Position numbers and translations under genes: made by a program
Assembly (NCBI RefSeq): GCF_000321045.1
Contig: NZ_HE578946.1
Location: 94,217 to 134,291, forward strand
Origin: Phytobacter massiliensis JC163
GTDB lineage: Bacteria; Pseudomonadota; Gammaproteobacteria; Enterobacterales; Enterobacteriaceae
Length of the DNA: 40,075 nucleotides
Direction of reading: 5' to 3'
In this document: positions 1 to 7,696 of the stretch, one piece after another
How positions within the stretch are numbered: position 1 is the first letter of the stretch
Layout of the letters: the number at the start of each line of letters is the position of its first letter
The notes under the pieces: generated by a model
The model's input: the letters and a program-made list of their open reading frames with translations, nothing else
Databases searched by the model: none
What the model was told of the DNA's origin: nothing

Positions 1-38
1 CCGCCGGGGTGATGCTCAAGTACGTGCTGGCGATGTAG
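1..38 (+). CDS. oadB: Partial C-terminus, probably oxaloacetate decarboxylase beta subunit
   Basis: Only the last eleven codons and a TAG stop at 36-38 are in the window, reading AGVMLKYVLAM. From memory this matches the hydrophobic C-terminal helix of the beta subunit of the Na+-translocating oxaloacetate decarboxylase (OadB), a membrane protein that couples decarboxylation of enzyme-bound carboxybiotin to sodium export. The identification rests on a very short tail. It is supported by context: the next two genes are a CitG-like protein and a FAH-family enzyme, both compatible with citrate/oxaloacetate metabolism. A GC-rich hairpin follows the stop directly. Another membrane protein with a similar tail cannot be excluded. 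Confidence 0.5.
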   Translation, partial: AGVMLKYVLAM

Positions 39-44
39 GGCTTT

Positions 45-64
45 CCCGGGGGGCTTCCCCCGGG
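45..64 (+). terminator. GC-rich hairpin after the left-edge gene
   Basis: CCCGGGGG at 45-52 pairs perfectly with CCCCCGGG at 57-64 around a four-base loop, starting six bases after the stop codon at 38. There is no U-run, so it may be a weak terminator, an mRNA 3'-end stabiliser or simply part of the adjoining REP cluster. Confidence 0.4.
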
Positions 65-126
65 TGCGGCTTCGCCTTACCCGGGCTACCTGGTCCGTAG
101 CCCGGATAAGCGCAGCGCATCCGGGA
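59..126. repeat. REP palindrome pair (REP cluster A)
   Basis: Two GC-rich palindromes lie head to head. Unit one (59-88) runs from CCCGGGT to ACCCGGG with an inner GGCTTCGCC. Unit two (97-125) is GTAGCCCGGATAAGCG followed by CGCATCCGGG. Both carry the GTAGCCCGG core also seen at 14744 and 27922. This is the enteric repetitive extragenic palindrome pattern, lying here between two co-oriented genes. Confidence 0.75.
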
Positions 127-170
127 CAACGTCCGCACCCGGGACGTCACAGGCAATAAAGGAGTCATTA

Positions 171-869
171 ATGAACGAAACCATTGAACTGCGCCCGCAA
201 AGCAGGGCGACAGCAAAAAACGCTGTTCTGGAAAATGCGTTCGCCTCAGTAAGCGATCTGGAACAGCTGCATCCGGCGCTGCGCCTGCTGGCGCATCCTG
301 CAACACAGGGCTGCCAGGCGCTCTTTACCCGGTGTTACGAGGCTGGCGAAAGCGCAGCGGCGCTGCCTGACGCCATCATGCAGACATCAACGCCGTGGTT
401 ACAGAGTGGGGGGCTGCTCTGCGCCGCCGCCGGGAAGCTCAACGCGCAGCGCCAGCCGCTGACGCACAACCGCTTGTGCGATCTGGCCGGTAAGCTCAGT
501 ACGGGCATCGCAGATCCGGACAGCGAAGCCCGCAGCAGTTTTTATACCGTGCGCAGCATCTCCCTGCCGGTTTACCGGCGGCTGATGCGGGACGCGCATC
601 CGGCCAGCGTCTGTTTACAGCAGGCGCTGTTGCATCTGCTGGCCTGGCGGAGTGAATCACCCTGGGCGCGCCAGCAGGCGCAGCGTCTGCTCTGGCAGGG
701 CGGCGTGCTGGGGGATAAAGGTGAATTTGCGCTGATGACGCTGGATGATGAACTGCGGGAGCGCCAGGTGGAGTGGCCCGCGCTGTGGTCGTTGCTGGCA
801 GTGACAGGATTTCTGGTCAGGTTCCCGGCAGGGCCCCTGTTCCCTGACGAAGGTACTGAGAGTCATTAA
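171..869 (+). CDS. CitG/MdcB-like protein lacking the family's signature motifs
   Basis: A 232-residue protein with no signal peptide or membrane segment. I first could not place it, but three stretches resemble triphosphoribosyl-dephospho-CoA synthase (CitG/MdcB), which makes the prosthetic-group precursor of citrate lyase and malonate decarboxylase. These are GGLLCAAAGKL followed by a PLT..RLCDLAGKLSTGI segment (about residues 79-112), SFYTVRSISLPVYRR (about 122-136), and the C-terminal segment QAQRLLWQGGVLGDKG with LDDELRER and LLAVTGFL (about 168-214). Family hallmarks are missing: no TPKPGLVD-type motif near the N-terminus, no NTHKGAIF, no GARGEA (DPDSEA at about 115-120 instead), and no H-N-x-D-T-N-x-x-x-R-G-G. 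The protein is about 60 residues shorter than usual CitG. It may therefore be a pseudoenzyme or a diverged accessory factor. AAAGGAG lies upstream of the ATG, and the stop overlaps the next start (TAATG), implying coupling. Confidence 0.6.
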   Translation: MNETIELRPQSRATAKNAVLENAFASVSDLEQLHPALRLLAHPATQGCQALFTRCYEAGESAAALPDAIMQTSTPWLQSGGLLCAAAGKLNAQRQPLTHNRLCDLAGKLSTGIADPDSEARSSFYTVRSISLPVYRRLMRDAHPASVCLQQALLHLLAWRSESPWARQQAQRLLWQGGVLGDKGEFALMTLDDELRERQVEWPALWSLLAVTGFLVRFPAGPLFPDEGTESH

Positions 870-1717
870 TGAAGTTAATCAGCTTTAGCGTCAATAACAG
901 CCAGCGTTACGGGCTCCTGCGGGAAGAGGGCGTTGTCGACCTGGCCCGCCACTTTCCGCACTGCCCGTCGCTGAAATCATTTATCGAAACGATGGCGGAG
1001 ATCCCGGCAGAAAAGCTGTCGCACCTGAGCGTGGACTACCCGATCTCCGGGATCGCTTTTTTACCGGTGATCCCCGATCCGCAAAAGATCCTCTGCGTCG
1101 GGATGAATTATCAGGCCAAGCGGCTGGAGTTTGATGAGCAGAACCCGGACCCTACGCTGTTTGTGCGCTTCCCCGATTCCCAGTGCGGGCATCTGGAGAA
1201 TATCGTTAAGCCCGCCGCCAGCCGGGAGTTCGACTATGAGGGCGAGCTGGCGCTGGTGATCGGCAGGCGCGGCAGAAACATTCCCGTTGAACGAGCGCTT
1301 GAGCACGTCGCAGGCTACAGCTGCTACATGGACGGCTCCGCCCGCGACTGGCAGCACGCCTGGTTCACTGCCGGAAAAAACTGGCCCATGACCGGCAGTT
1401 TTGGCCCATGGCTGGTGACGCGGGATGAGATTGCCGACCCTAACGCGCTTGGCATTAAAACCCGACTTAACGGCGTGGAGGTGCAGAGCGACAATACCGC
1501 CAGCATGATCCACAGCGTCCCGCGGTTGATTGCCTATATCAGTACCTTCTGTCAGCTGACGCCGGGAGACGTAATTCTGACCGGCTCGCCTGGCGGAGTA
1601 GGGAAAAAGCGAACGCCACCGCTATTCTTGCAGGATGGCGATACCATTGAAGTGGAAATTGAAAAGATAGGCTGCCTGCGCAACGATATTATTGATGAAG
1701 CCCGGGCCGATATTTAG
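869..1717 (+). CDS. Fumarylacetoacetate hydrolase (FAH) family protein
   Basis: A 282-residue cytoplasmic enzyme of the FAH superfamily, with an N-terminal cap (about 1-65) and a C-terminal FAH fold (about 70-282). Visible motifs are ILCVGMNYQAK (74-84), FDYEGELALVIG with the likely metal ligands E124 and E126, MDGSARD with D155 in the position of the third metal ligand, AGKNW with K170, and GDVILTGSPGGVG near the C-terminus. FAH-family members include oxaloacetate tautomerases/decarboxylases, acylpyruvases and aromatic-degradation hydratases, so the substrate cannot be read from sequence. The gene is coupled by a one-base TAATG overlap to the CitG-like gene and lies behind a probable oadB, which favours an oxaloacetate-related role. 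That is inference. Confidence 0.85.
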   Translation: MKLISFSVNNSQRYGLLREEGVVDLARHFPHCPSLKSFIETMAEIPAEKLSHLSVDYPISGIAFLPVIPDPQKILCVGMNYQAKRLEFDEQNPDPTLFVRFPDSQCGHLENIVKPAASREFDYEGELALVIGRRGRNIPVERALEHVAGYSCYMDGSARDWQHAWFTAGKNWPMTGSFGPWLVTRDEIADPNALGIKTRLNGVEVQSDNTASMIHSVPRLIAYISTFCQLTPGDVILTGSPGGVGKKRTPPLFLQDGDTIEVEIEKIGCLRNDIIDEARADI

Positions 1718-1720
1718 CGC

Positions 1721-1742
1721 GCAAGGGATTTTCATCCCTTGC
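1721..1742. terminator. Convergent bidirectional hairpin between FAH gene and npr
   Basis: GCAAGGGAT (1721-1729) and ATCCCTTGC (1734-1742) form a perfect nine-base-pair stem with a TTTC loop, centred between the convergent stop codons of the FAH-family gene and npr. No strong U-run follows on either strand. The position suggests a shared 3' end. Confidence 0.6.
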
Positions 1743-1755
1743 AGCCGCCTGGCGA

Positions 1756-2028
1756 CTAATCTTCATCGAACCCGGCGTTGAACAGCGCGATAACCGCTGC
1801 CAGCGCTTCGGCCTCCTGCGGGCCGGTGGCTTCAACTTCAATTTGCCGACCTTTTGCCGAGTCCAGCATCAGCAGAGCAATCACGCTGCTGGCTTCTGCT
1901 TCGGTGCCCTCGTCGTTGCGTAGCAACACCTCCGCGTCAAATCCCTGCACCAGCTCGAACAGCTTCATGGCCGGGCGCGCGTGCATGCCCAGCTTATTGG
2001 TGATTTCAACGGTCTGCTTTACGGTCAT
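1756..2028 (-). CDS. npr: Nitrogen PTS phosphocarrier protein NPr
   Basis: A 90-residue HPr-like protein. The GMHARPA motif places the phospho-accepting histidine at residue 16, and the rest keeps the compact HPr fold length. NPr takes phosphate from EI-Ntr (PtsP) and passes it to EIIA-Ntr (PtsN). This cascade does not transport sugar but signals to potassium uptake, phosphate regulation and LPS synthesis. Its ATG overlaps the rapZ stop by four bases (ATGA), so translation is probably coupled. It is the last gene of the rpoN operon. In E. coli yrbL and mtgA lie beyond it; here the neighbour is an unrelated convergent gene pair. Confidence 0.97.
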   Translation of the reverse strand: MTVKQTVEITNKLGMHARPAMKLFELVQGFDAEVLLRNDEGTEAEASSVIALLMLDSAKGRQIEVEATGPQEAEALAAVIALFNAGFDED

Positions 2029-2879
2029 GTTTTACGTTTTTCCAGCGTACGATGGCGAGACTGCACGTTTTTCCCGCGTGAGCGGAAATAGTCGGCAAGC
2101 TGTTCGGCGACGTACACGGAACGGTGTTTACCGCCCGTACAGCCGATCGCGACGGTCAGATAGCTGCGGTTGTTGGTTTCCAGCATCGGCAGCCACAGCT
2201 CCAGATAACTGCGGGTCTGGTAGATAAAGTTGTGCACTTCGGTGTGGCGGTCAAGGAACGCGGCAACCGGTTTATCCAGACCGGTCATCGGACGCAGCTT
2301 CGGATCCCAGTGCGGGTTAGGCAGAAAGCGCACGTCAAACACATAGTCAGCGTCGATGGGAATGCCATGTTTAAAGCCGAAGGATTCAAACACCATCGTT
2401 AACTCGCGCTCGCGTTTGCCCAGCAGGCGGGTACGCAGCATTTCGGCCAGTTCATGAACCGACATTTCTGACGTATCAACAATCAGGTCCGCCCTCGAGC
2501 GAAGCGGCTCCAGCAGGTTGCTCTCTTCGTCGATAGCGCTTTCCAGCGACAAATTTTTACTGGAGAGCGGATGCAGGCGGCGCGTGTCGCTGTAGCGGCG
2601 AATCAGCGTATTACGGTCGGCATCAAGAAAAAGAAGCTGCGGGGAAAACGCGTCCGGCAGGTTGTTCATCGCCTGCTCGAAGATTTCCGGCGACTCCGGC
2701 ATGTTGCGCACATCGATGCTGACGGCGGCAGACGTCTCACGGTCGGCCAGGGTGCGCGCCAGTTCTGGCAACAGCACCACCGGCAAGTTATCGACGCAGT
2801 AAAACCCCATATCTTCCAGGGCGCGCAGGGCCACTGACTTACCCGAGCCCGAACGACCGCTGACGATCATCAGGACCAT
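2025..2879 (-). CDS. rapZ: RNase adapter protein RapZ
   Basis: A 284-residue protein with a P-loop GRSGSGKS at residues 8-15 and the basic C-terminal tail (…[11 protein letters not shown]) typical of RapZ/YvcJ. RapZ binds the small RNA GlmZ and presents it to RNase E for cleavage, which lowers glucosamine-6-phosphate synthase (GlmS) production. It senses glucosamine-6-phosphate. Length matches E. coli (284). It lies between ptsN, 42 bases upstream, and npr, which it overlaps by four bases. glmM, the next step after GlmS in the amino-sugar pathway, is in the same window at 25800. Confidence 0.97.
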   Translation of the reverse strand: MVLMIVSGRSGSGKSVALRALEDMGFYCVDNLPVVLLPELARTLADRETSAAVSIDVRNMPESPEIFEQAMNNLPDAFSPQLLFLDADRNTLIRRYSDTRRLHPLSSKNLSLESAIDEESNLLEPLRSRADLIVDTSEMSVHELAEMLRTRLLGKRERELTMVFESFGFKHGIPIDADYVFDVRFLPNPHWDPKLRPMTGLDKPVAAFLDRHTEVHNFIYQTRSYLELWLPMLETNNRSYLTVAIGCTGGKHRSVYVAEQLADYFRSRGKNVQSRHRTLEKRKT

Positions 2880-2921
2880 GGTCCGATTCTCCTTAATACC
2901 AGCAAAAGGGCTTCCGTCACG

Positions 2922-3413
2922 TTATTCATCGTGGTGCTCGCCCTCTGTCAGCGTGATGATTTGATACAGTTCTTCGTCGCTTTGCGCGGCGCGCAGACGG
3001 CGACAAATGGTCTTATCCGCCAGCCGCTTGGCGACCAGCGAGAGCGTGTGCAGATGGGTTTTAGTCTGGTCGGCTGGCACCAGCAGCGCGAACAGCAGAT
3101 CGACCGGCTGGTTGTCGATAGCGTCAAAGGCGATCGGCGTCTCCAGCTGGACAAAAACGCCCACCGCGCGCAGCGTGTCTTCTTCGAGCTTGCCGTGTGG
3201 GATGGCGATACCGTTGCCGATGCCGGTACTGCCCATTTTTTCACGGGTCAGCACGGCTTCGAAAACCACCTGCGGCGGCAGACTCAGCTGCTTTGCGGCC
3301 AGTTCGCTGATGATTTCCAGCGCACGTTTTTTGCTCTGGCAATGAACGGCGCTACGGGTACATTCCTGGTTAAGGACATTGCTCAGTTGAAGAGCGGAAT
3401 CGTTGTTCATCAT
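2922..3413 (-). CDS. ptsN: PTS IIA-like nitrogen regulatory protein
   Basis: A 163-residue single-domain EIIA of the fructose type. The GIAIPHGK motif puts the phosphorylated histidine at residue 73. EIIA-Ntr is the terminal acceptor of the PtsP-NPr relay. Its unphosphorylated form binds regulators of K+ homeostasis (TrkA, KdpD) and LpxD-linked LPS control. The start used gives the usual 163-residue length. A second in-frame ATG directly follows the first (MMNN), so the exact initiator could be either. It lies 80 bases downstream of hpf in the rpoN cluster. Confidence 0.97.
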   Translation of the reverse strand: MMNNDSALQLSNVLNQECTRSAVHCQSKKRALEIISELAAKQLSLPPQVVFEAVLTREKMGSTGIGNGIAIPHGKLEEDTLRAVGVFVQLETPIAFDAIDNQPVDLLFALLVPADQTKTHLHTLSLVAKRLADKTICRRLRAAQSDEELYQIITLTEGEHHDE

Positions 3414-3493
3414 AATTTCACCTAAGCGTCGCCGGAGCAGACACCCTGCCGGGTTGCGGCAGGGCGATACGCGCCAGACGGGCGCCCGGACAA

Positions 3494-3781
3494 TTAGTGT
3501 TGTTTCAGTTTATCTTTATGCTTCGTGAGCTGCCGCGCCAGTTTATCAATCAAACCGTCGATAGCGGCATACATGTCTTGCCCTTCCGCACTGGCATGAA
3601 TTTCGCCCCCGTTAACGTGCAGGGTCGCGTCCGCGATGTGAGTCACTTTCTCCACTTTCAACACAATATAGACCTGATTAATCCTTTCGAAATATTGTTC
3701 GAGCTTAGCGAATTTCGTATTGACGAATTCACGCAGGGCCTCGGTGATCTCGACGTTATGGCCTGTGATGTTAAGCTGCAT
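3494..3781 (-). CDS. hpf: Ribosome hibernation promoting factor HPF
   Basis: A 95-residue protein starting MQLNITG and ending KHKDKLKQH, the full length of short HPF. The reading frame continues 28 codons upstream to another ATG, but that extension overlaps rpoN and has no family counterpart, so the start at 3781 was chosen. An AAGGA-like ribosome site precedes it. HPF binds the 30S subunit near the decoding centre in stationary phase and, together with RMF, drives formation of inactive 100S dimers. It lies 22 bases downstream of rpoN, so it is probably read through from the rpoN promoter. Confidence 0.95.
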   Translation of the reverse strand: MQLNITGHNVEITEALREFVNTKFAKLEQYFERINQVYIVLKVEKVTHIADATLHVNGGEIHASAEGQDMYAAIDGLIDKLARQLTKHKDKLKQH

Positions 3782-3803
3782 AGTGTCTTCCTTATCGGTT
3801 GGG

Positions 3804-5237
3804 TCATACCAGCTGTTTGCGCTGATTAGACGGCGGGATGGATAAAGACTCTCGATACTTCGCAACGGTGCGCCGCGCCACCATAATACCCTGATCCGAC
3901 AGCATGGAGGTCAGCTTACTGTCGCTCAATGGCTTCGCAGGGTTTTCTGCGGCGATCAATTTTTTCACCAGCGCCCGAATCGCCGTTGACGACGCTTCGC
4001 CGCCGCCTTCGGTGTTCACGTGGCTGGAGAAAAAATATTTCAGTTCAAAAATGCCGCGCGGGCTGTGCAGATATTTTTGCGTCGTCACGCGGGAGATGGT
4101 GGACTCGTGCATCTCGACGGCCTGGGCGATATCCGCCAGCACCATCGGTTTCATAAACTCTTCGCCCTGTTCAAAGAAAGCCTGCTGTTGCTCCACGATG
4201 CAGCGACTCACGCGCAGCAGCGTATCATTGCGGCTCTCCAGGCTTTTAATCAGCCACTTCGCTTCCTGCAGATTGCTGCGGATAAACTGGCTATCGGCGT
4301 CGTTACGCGCGCCGCCGCACATCGCGGCGTAGTGCTGGTTAATTTGCAGGCGGGGAATACTGTCGGAATTGAGCTCTACCGTCCAGCGACCGCTGATCTT
4401 ACGTACCAGCACGTCCGGGATAACGTATTCCGGCTCGCCGGTCTGGATCGACTGCCCGGGGCGCGGATCCAGCGACTGGATCAGATTCACCGCCTCTTTC
4501 AGCACATCCTCTTTCAGCCGCGTCACCCTCATCAGCGAGCGGAAATCGTGGTTGGCCAGCAGATCCAGATGTTCGCTGATGATAAGCCTGGCCTCTTCGC
4601 ACCACGGCGTCTCTTTGCTGAACTGCGAAAGCTGGATCAGCAGGCAGTCGCGCAGATCGCGGGCGGCGACCCCGACAGGGTCAAAACGCTGAATGCGTTT
4701 GAGCACCGCTTCCACTTCATCAAGGCCAATCTCCTCGTCGCCCATGCTTTCAAGAATATCTTCCAGCGGAACGGTGAGATAGCCGGTGTCGTCAACGGCG
4801 TCGACAATGGAGGTGGCAATGGCGCGATCGGTGTCGGAGAAAGGAGTGAGTTCCACCTGCCACATCAGGTAATCCTGCAGGGACTGGGTGGTCTCGCCCT
4901 GATAAACGGGCAGTTCGTCATCGAGGTAATCGGTACTGCTCCCGGAAGGCGTGCCAGCGGTGTAGATTTCATCCCAGCTGGCATCCAGCGGCAACTCTTC
5001 AGGCATCTCTTTTTGTTCGAGCGCGTCGGCGGTATCCAGCCCTTCGCTATCCTGAGTCTGCTGCGCGTCAACTTCTTCATGAAGATCGGTTTGTTCGAGC
5101 AAGGGGTTACTCTCCAGCGCCTGCTGAAGTTCTTGCTGGAGTTCCAACGTAGACAGTTGCAGCAGGCGGATAGCCTGTTGCAGCTGTGGCGTCATGGCGA
5201 GCTGTTGGCTCAGCCGTAATTGCAAACCTTGCTTCAT
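3804..5237 (-). CDS. rpoN: RNA polymerase sigma-54 factor
   Basis: A 477-residue sigma-54, identical in length to E. coli RpoN. The N-terminus is glutamine- and leucine-rich (region I, about 1-50, enhancer response). An acidic, low-complexity region II follows (about 50-120, with [13 protein letters not shown]). The core-binding domain is in the middle, and the C-terminus has the DNA-binding helix-turn-helix and the RpoN box [10 protein letters not shown] near residues 454-463, which reads the -24 element. It directs transcription of nitrogen-assimilation and other genes that need AAA+ activators. The gene lies between lptB (48 bases upstream) and hpf, the conserved enteric order. Confidence 0.98.
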   Translation of the reverse strand: MKQGLQLRLSQQLAMTPQLQQAIRLLQLSTLELQQELQQALESNPLLEQTDLHEEVDAQQTQDSEGLDTADALEQKEMPEELPLDASWDEIYTAGTPSGSSTDYLDDELPVYQGETTQSLQDYLMWQVELTPFSDTDRAIATSIVDAVDDTGYLTVPLEDILESMGDEEIGLDEVEAVLKRIQRFDPVGVAARDLRDCLLIQLSQFSKETPWCEEARLIISEHLDLLANHDFRSLMRVTRLKEDVLKEAVNLIQSLDPRPGQSIQTGEPEYVIPDVLVRKISGRWTVELNSDSIPRLQINQHYAAMCGGARNDADSQFIRSNLQEAKWLIKSLESRNDTLLRVSRCIVEQQQAFFEQGEEFMKPMVLADIAQAVEMHESTISRVTTQKYLHSPRGIFELKYFFSSHVNTEGGGEASSTAIRALVKKLIAAENPAKPLSDSKLTSMLSDQGIMVARRTVAKYRESLSIPPSNQRKQLV

Positions 5238-5285
5238 ATTCAGCGCAGTACTCTCCGACTCAATACTTTAATAAACTCTACCCTA

Positions 5286-6011
5286 TCAGAGTCTGAAGTC
5301 TTCCCCAAGATATACGCGTTTAACCTGTTCGTCTTCAAGGATTTGCTGCGGCGTGCCGTGCGCGATCAAATGGCCCTGGCTCACGATGTAAGCCCTTTCG
5401 CACACAGCCAGCGTTTCACGCACGTTATGGTCGGTAATCAGTACGCCGAGCCCGCTGTCGCGCAGATGCTCGATAATACGCTTGATGTCGATAACCGAAA
5501 TGGGGTCAACGCCCGCAAACGGTTCATCAAGCAGAATAAATTTGGGGTTGGCCGCCAGCGCGCGGGCAATCTCTACGCGGCGGCGTTCACCGCCGGAAAG
5601 CGCCTGGCCCAGGCTGTTGCGCAGATGCTCAATATGGAACTCTTCCATCAGCTCGTTCGCCCGATCTTCACGCTGTTCGGTGGTGAGATCATCACGAATT
5701 TGCAGGACCGCCATCAGATTGTCAAACACGCTGAGGCGACGGAAAATTGACGCTTCCTGCGGCAGATAGCCGATGCCGCGGCGCGCGCGGGCATGCAGCG
5801 GCAGCAGGCTGATATCTTCATCATCAATGATGATATTGCCCGCATCGCGCGACACAATGCCCACCACCATGTAGAACGTCGTGGTCTTACCGGCGCCGTT
5901 CGGGCCAAGCAGGCCAACGATTTCGCCGGAGTTAACGGTCAGACTCACATCTTCTACCACGCGGCGGCCTTTATAGGCCTTGGCGAGGTTCTTTGCAGTT
6001 AATGTTGCCAT
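5286..6011 (-). CDS. lptB: LPS export ABC transporter ATP-binding protein
   Basis: A 241-residue ABC ATPase. The Walker A GPNGAGKT is at about 36-43, followed by the Q-loop region, the signature LSGGERRR, Walker B ILLDEP with the D-loop, and the switch histidine in LITDHNVRE. LptB dimerises on the cytoplasmic face with LptF/LptG and powers LPS extraction from the inner membrane across the LptA bridge. lptC, lptA and lptB are contiguous here. lptFG are not in the window, as expected since they lie elsewhere in enterics. The gap to lptA is six bases, consistent with coupled translation. Confidence 0.98.
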   Translation of the reverse strand: MATLTAKNLAKAYKGRRVVEDVSLTVNSGEIVGLLGPNGAGKTTTFYMVVGIVSRDAGNIIIDDEDISLLPLHARARRGIGYLPQEASIFRRLSVFDNLMAVLQIRDDLTTEQREDRANELMEEFHIEHLRNSLGQALSGGERRRVEIARALAANPKFILLDEPFAGVDPISVIDIKRIIEHLRDSGLGVLITDHNVRETLAVCERAYIVSQGHLIAHGTPQQILEDEQVKRVYLGEDFRL

Positions 6012-6017
6012 ATCGGG

Positions 6018-6575
6018 TTAGTTACTCTTTTTTTGCGCCGGGGCCGGGTTCTGACCGTTCTTATCCTGCATTTGCGAAGGCACCAGAACCGTGGTCACGC
6101 GTTTGCCTTTCTCGCTGAAAGCCTGCATTTTCTGCTCTTTCACCAGATAGGTAATCTTGTCGCCTTTAATGTTGCTGTCGAGCTGCTCAAGGTAAGCGTT
6201 GCCGGTCAGCACCACAAAGTCCTTCTCCAGTTCGTAATGCATCTGCGAGGCGTGGCCTTTTACCGGCTTGCCGTTGTCCTGCATCTGGTAGAACGTGGCG
6301 GGATTGCCGTAGCCGTCAATCACCTCTTTACCCTGCTCGCCGCCGGGACGGGTCACCACAACTTTATCGGCATTGATCTTGATGGTGCCCTGGGTCACCA
6401 CCACGTTGCCGGTAAAGGTCACCACGTTACCCTGCATATCCAGCGACTGCTGGTCAGAGTCGATATGAATAGGCTGATCGGTATCGCCAGTCACAGCAAA
6501 CACCGGGAGACTGGCGGCGAACAGCGCGGCGGCCAGCGCCACATTAAGGCTGAGTTTGTTTGTTTTGAATTTCAT
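6018..6575 (-). CDS. lptA: LPS transport periplasmic protein LptA
   Basis: A 185-residue OstA-family protein starting MKFKTNKLSL. The signal peptide ends at about AFA, and the mature protein begins VTGDTDQPI. LptA oligomers form the beta-jellyroll bridge carrying LPS through the periplasm between LptC and LptD. An upstream ATG at 6596 (MRRLEAP) is in frame, but it would put charged residues ahead of the signal peptide and lengthen the usual 185 residues. The start at 6575 is therefore preferred. The gene begins inside the 3' end of lptC with a 32-base overlap, as in E. coli. Confidence 0.96.
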   Translation of the reverse strand: MKFKTNKLSLNVALAAALFAASLPVFAVTGDTDQPIHIDSDQQSLDMQGNVVTFTGNVVVTQGTIKINADKVVVTRPGGEQGKEVIDGYGNPATFYQMQDNGKPVKGHASQMHYELEKDFVVLTGNAYLEQLDSNIKGDKITYLVKEQKMQAFSEKGKRVTTVLVPSQMQDKNGQNPAPAQKKSN

Positions 6576-7119
6576 AGGAGCTTCTAACCTTCTCAATCAG
6601 CTCGGCGTTTTTGCTGCGTAAATTGCCGCGCATTTTCAGGCCGGTGGAATTAAATGTGGTTCCGTATAACGTCACCCGATCGTCAGAGGTGACATCCTGC
6701 GTTACCAGGTTTATCTGGGCGTTATCGGTAGTAATTTTGCGTAGCTGGGCATCCGCCGTCAGGGCGTTGACCTCAACATGGCCATAAAGATAAAGCATCC
6801 GGTCATTGGTCAGCTTTGCTTTATCCGCCTTAATAGACCATGTCTGCACCTTATCTTGATCAAAGGTGGTCAGTACCGGCTGGGTGAACCAACTGACGGC
6901 ATCTGCGGAGTAATACTCCACATGCTGGGCAATCAGACGATAGTTCAGCGCCCCTTCCGGGCTATAGACCACCGTATCGGTATGTTCGCTTTTATACGTT
7001 GGTTCACTGTTATCGATAGTCACCTGATCCTGCGGATCGCGATCGGCGATATTGACGCCAATCAGTATCAGTACGACCAGTGAAAGCAGAATAATGACCC
7101 AACGTCTGGTTTTACTCAT
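6544..7119 (-). CDS. lptC: LPS export system protein LptC
   Basis: A 191-residue bitopic inner-membrane protein. A single transmembrane helix (about residues 7-25, RWVIILLSLVVLILIGVNI) anchors a periplasmic OstA-like beta-jellyroll domain. LptC receives LPS from LptBFG and hands it to LptA. The length equals E. coli LptC. Its start overlaps the kdsC stop by four bases and its end overlaps the lptA start by 32, making a tightly coupled kdsC-lptC-lptA-lptB block that links Kdo production with LPS export. Confidence 0.97.
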   Translation of the reverse strand: MSKTRRWVIILLSLVVLILIGVNIADRDPQDQVTIDNSEPTYKSEHTDTVVYSPEGALNYRLIAQHVEYYSADAVSWFTQPVLTTFDQDKVQTWSIKADKAKLTNDRMLYLYGHVEVNALTADAQLRKITTDNAQINLVTQDVTSDDRVTLYGTTFNSTGLKMRGNLRSKNAELIEKVRSSYEIQNKQTQP

Positions 7120-7682
7120 ATTGATTGCCCTTTGGCCTCATCAAGCTTGCCCTGCGCCAGCAATAACAGGTCGCATACTTCACGTACCGCGCCGCGACCG
7201 CCTGCAATGCGCGTGACGTAATCCGCGCGCGGGATCAGCAGCGGATGCGCATCGCTTACCGCAACGCTTAAGCCAATCTCTGCCATAACCGGCCAGTCGA
7301 TAAGATCGTCGCCCACATAAGCCACCTGCTCCGGCTGCAGCGAAAGCGTCGCAATCAGCTCGCGGTAGGCCAGCAGTTTATCGGACTGACCCTGATACAG
7401 ATGCTTAATGCCGAGCGTGGCGCAGCGATCTTCCGTCAGTTTAGCTTTTCGACCGGTAATAATGGCGACCTCAATACCCGAGGTCAGCGCGCAGCGAATA
7501 CCGTAGCCGTCGCGGACGTTGAACGCTTTCAGCTCCTCTCCATTATTGCCCATGTAGATAAGGCCGTCAGATAAAACGCCATCGACATCAAGAATTAACA
7601 GTTTGATCTTCTCTGCCTTCGCCATTACCTGCGTACTGACGGGACCGTAGCAAGTCGCAAGCGACGCGCCCATGTTACTCAT
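7116..7682 (-). CDS. kdsC: 3-deoxy-D-manno-octulosonate 8-phosphate phosphatase
   Basis: A 188-residue HAD-superfamily phosphatase, equal in length to the E. coli enzyme. LLILDVDGVLSDG carries the nucleophile and general-acid aspartates (about D32 and D34). AIITGRKA supplies motif II, and VGDDLIDWPVM supplies the metal-binding acidic motif. It lacks a large cap and works as a tetramer, hydrolysing Kdo-8-phosphate to Kdo for the LPS inner core. It is 14 bases downstream of kdsD, which catalyses the first committed step of the same pathway. Confidence 0.97.
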   Translation of the reverse strand: MSNMGASLATCYGPVSTQVMAKAEKIKLLILDVDGVLSDGLIYMGNNGEELKAFNVRDGYGIRCALTSGIEVAIITGRKAKLTEDRCATLGIKHLYQGQSDKLLAYRELIATLSLQPEQVAYVGDDLIDWPVMAEIGLSVAVSDAHPLLIPRADYVTRIAGGRGAVREVCDLLLLAQGKLDEAKGQSI

Positions 7683-7696
7683 TCTTTTATCCTTAT

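Noticed and set aside
59-126. Possible CRISPR-like or attachment-site repeats
   Set aside because: The units are inverted palindromes with no regular spacers and no cas genes nearby. They match REP elements.
171-869. Call of a functional triphosphoribosyl-dephospho-CoA synthase
   Set aside because: The similarity is confined to a few segments and the signature motifs are missing, so only a CitG-like label is justified.
4020-5219. A 399-codon open frame antisense to rpoN
   Set aside because: Composition typical of an antisense shadow, no start signal, and rpoN is full length on the other strand.
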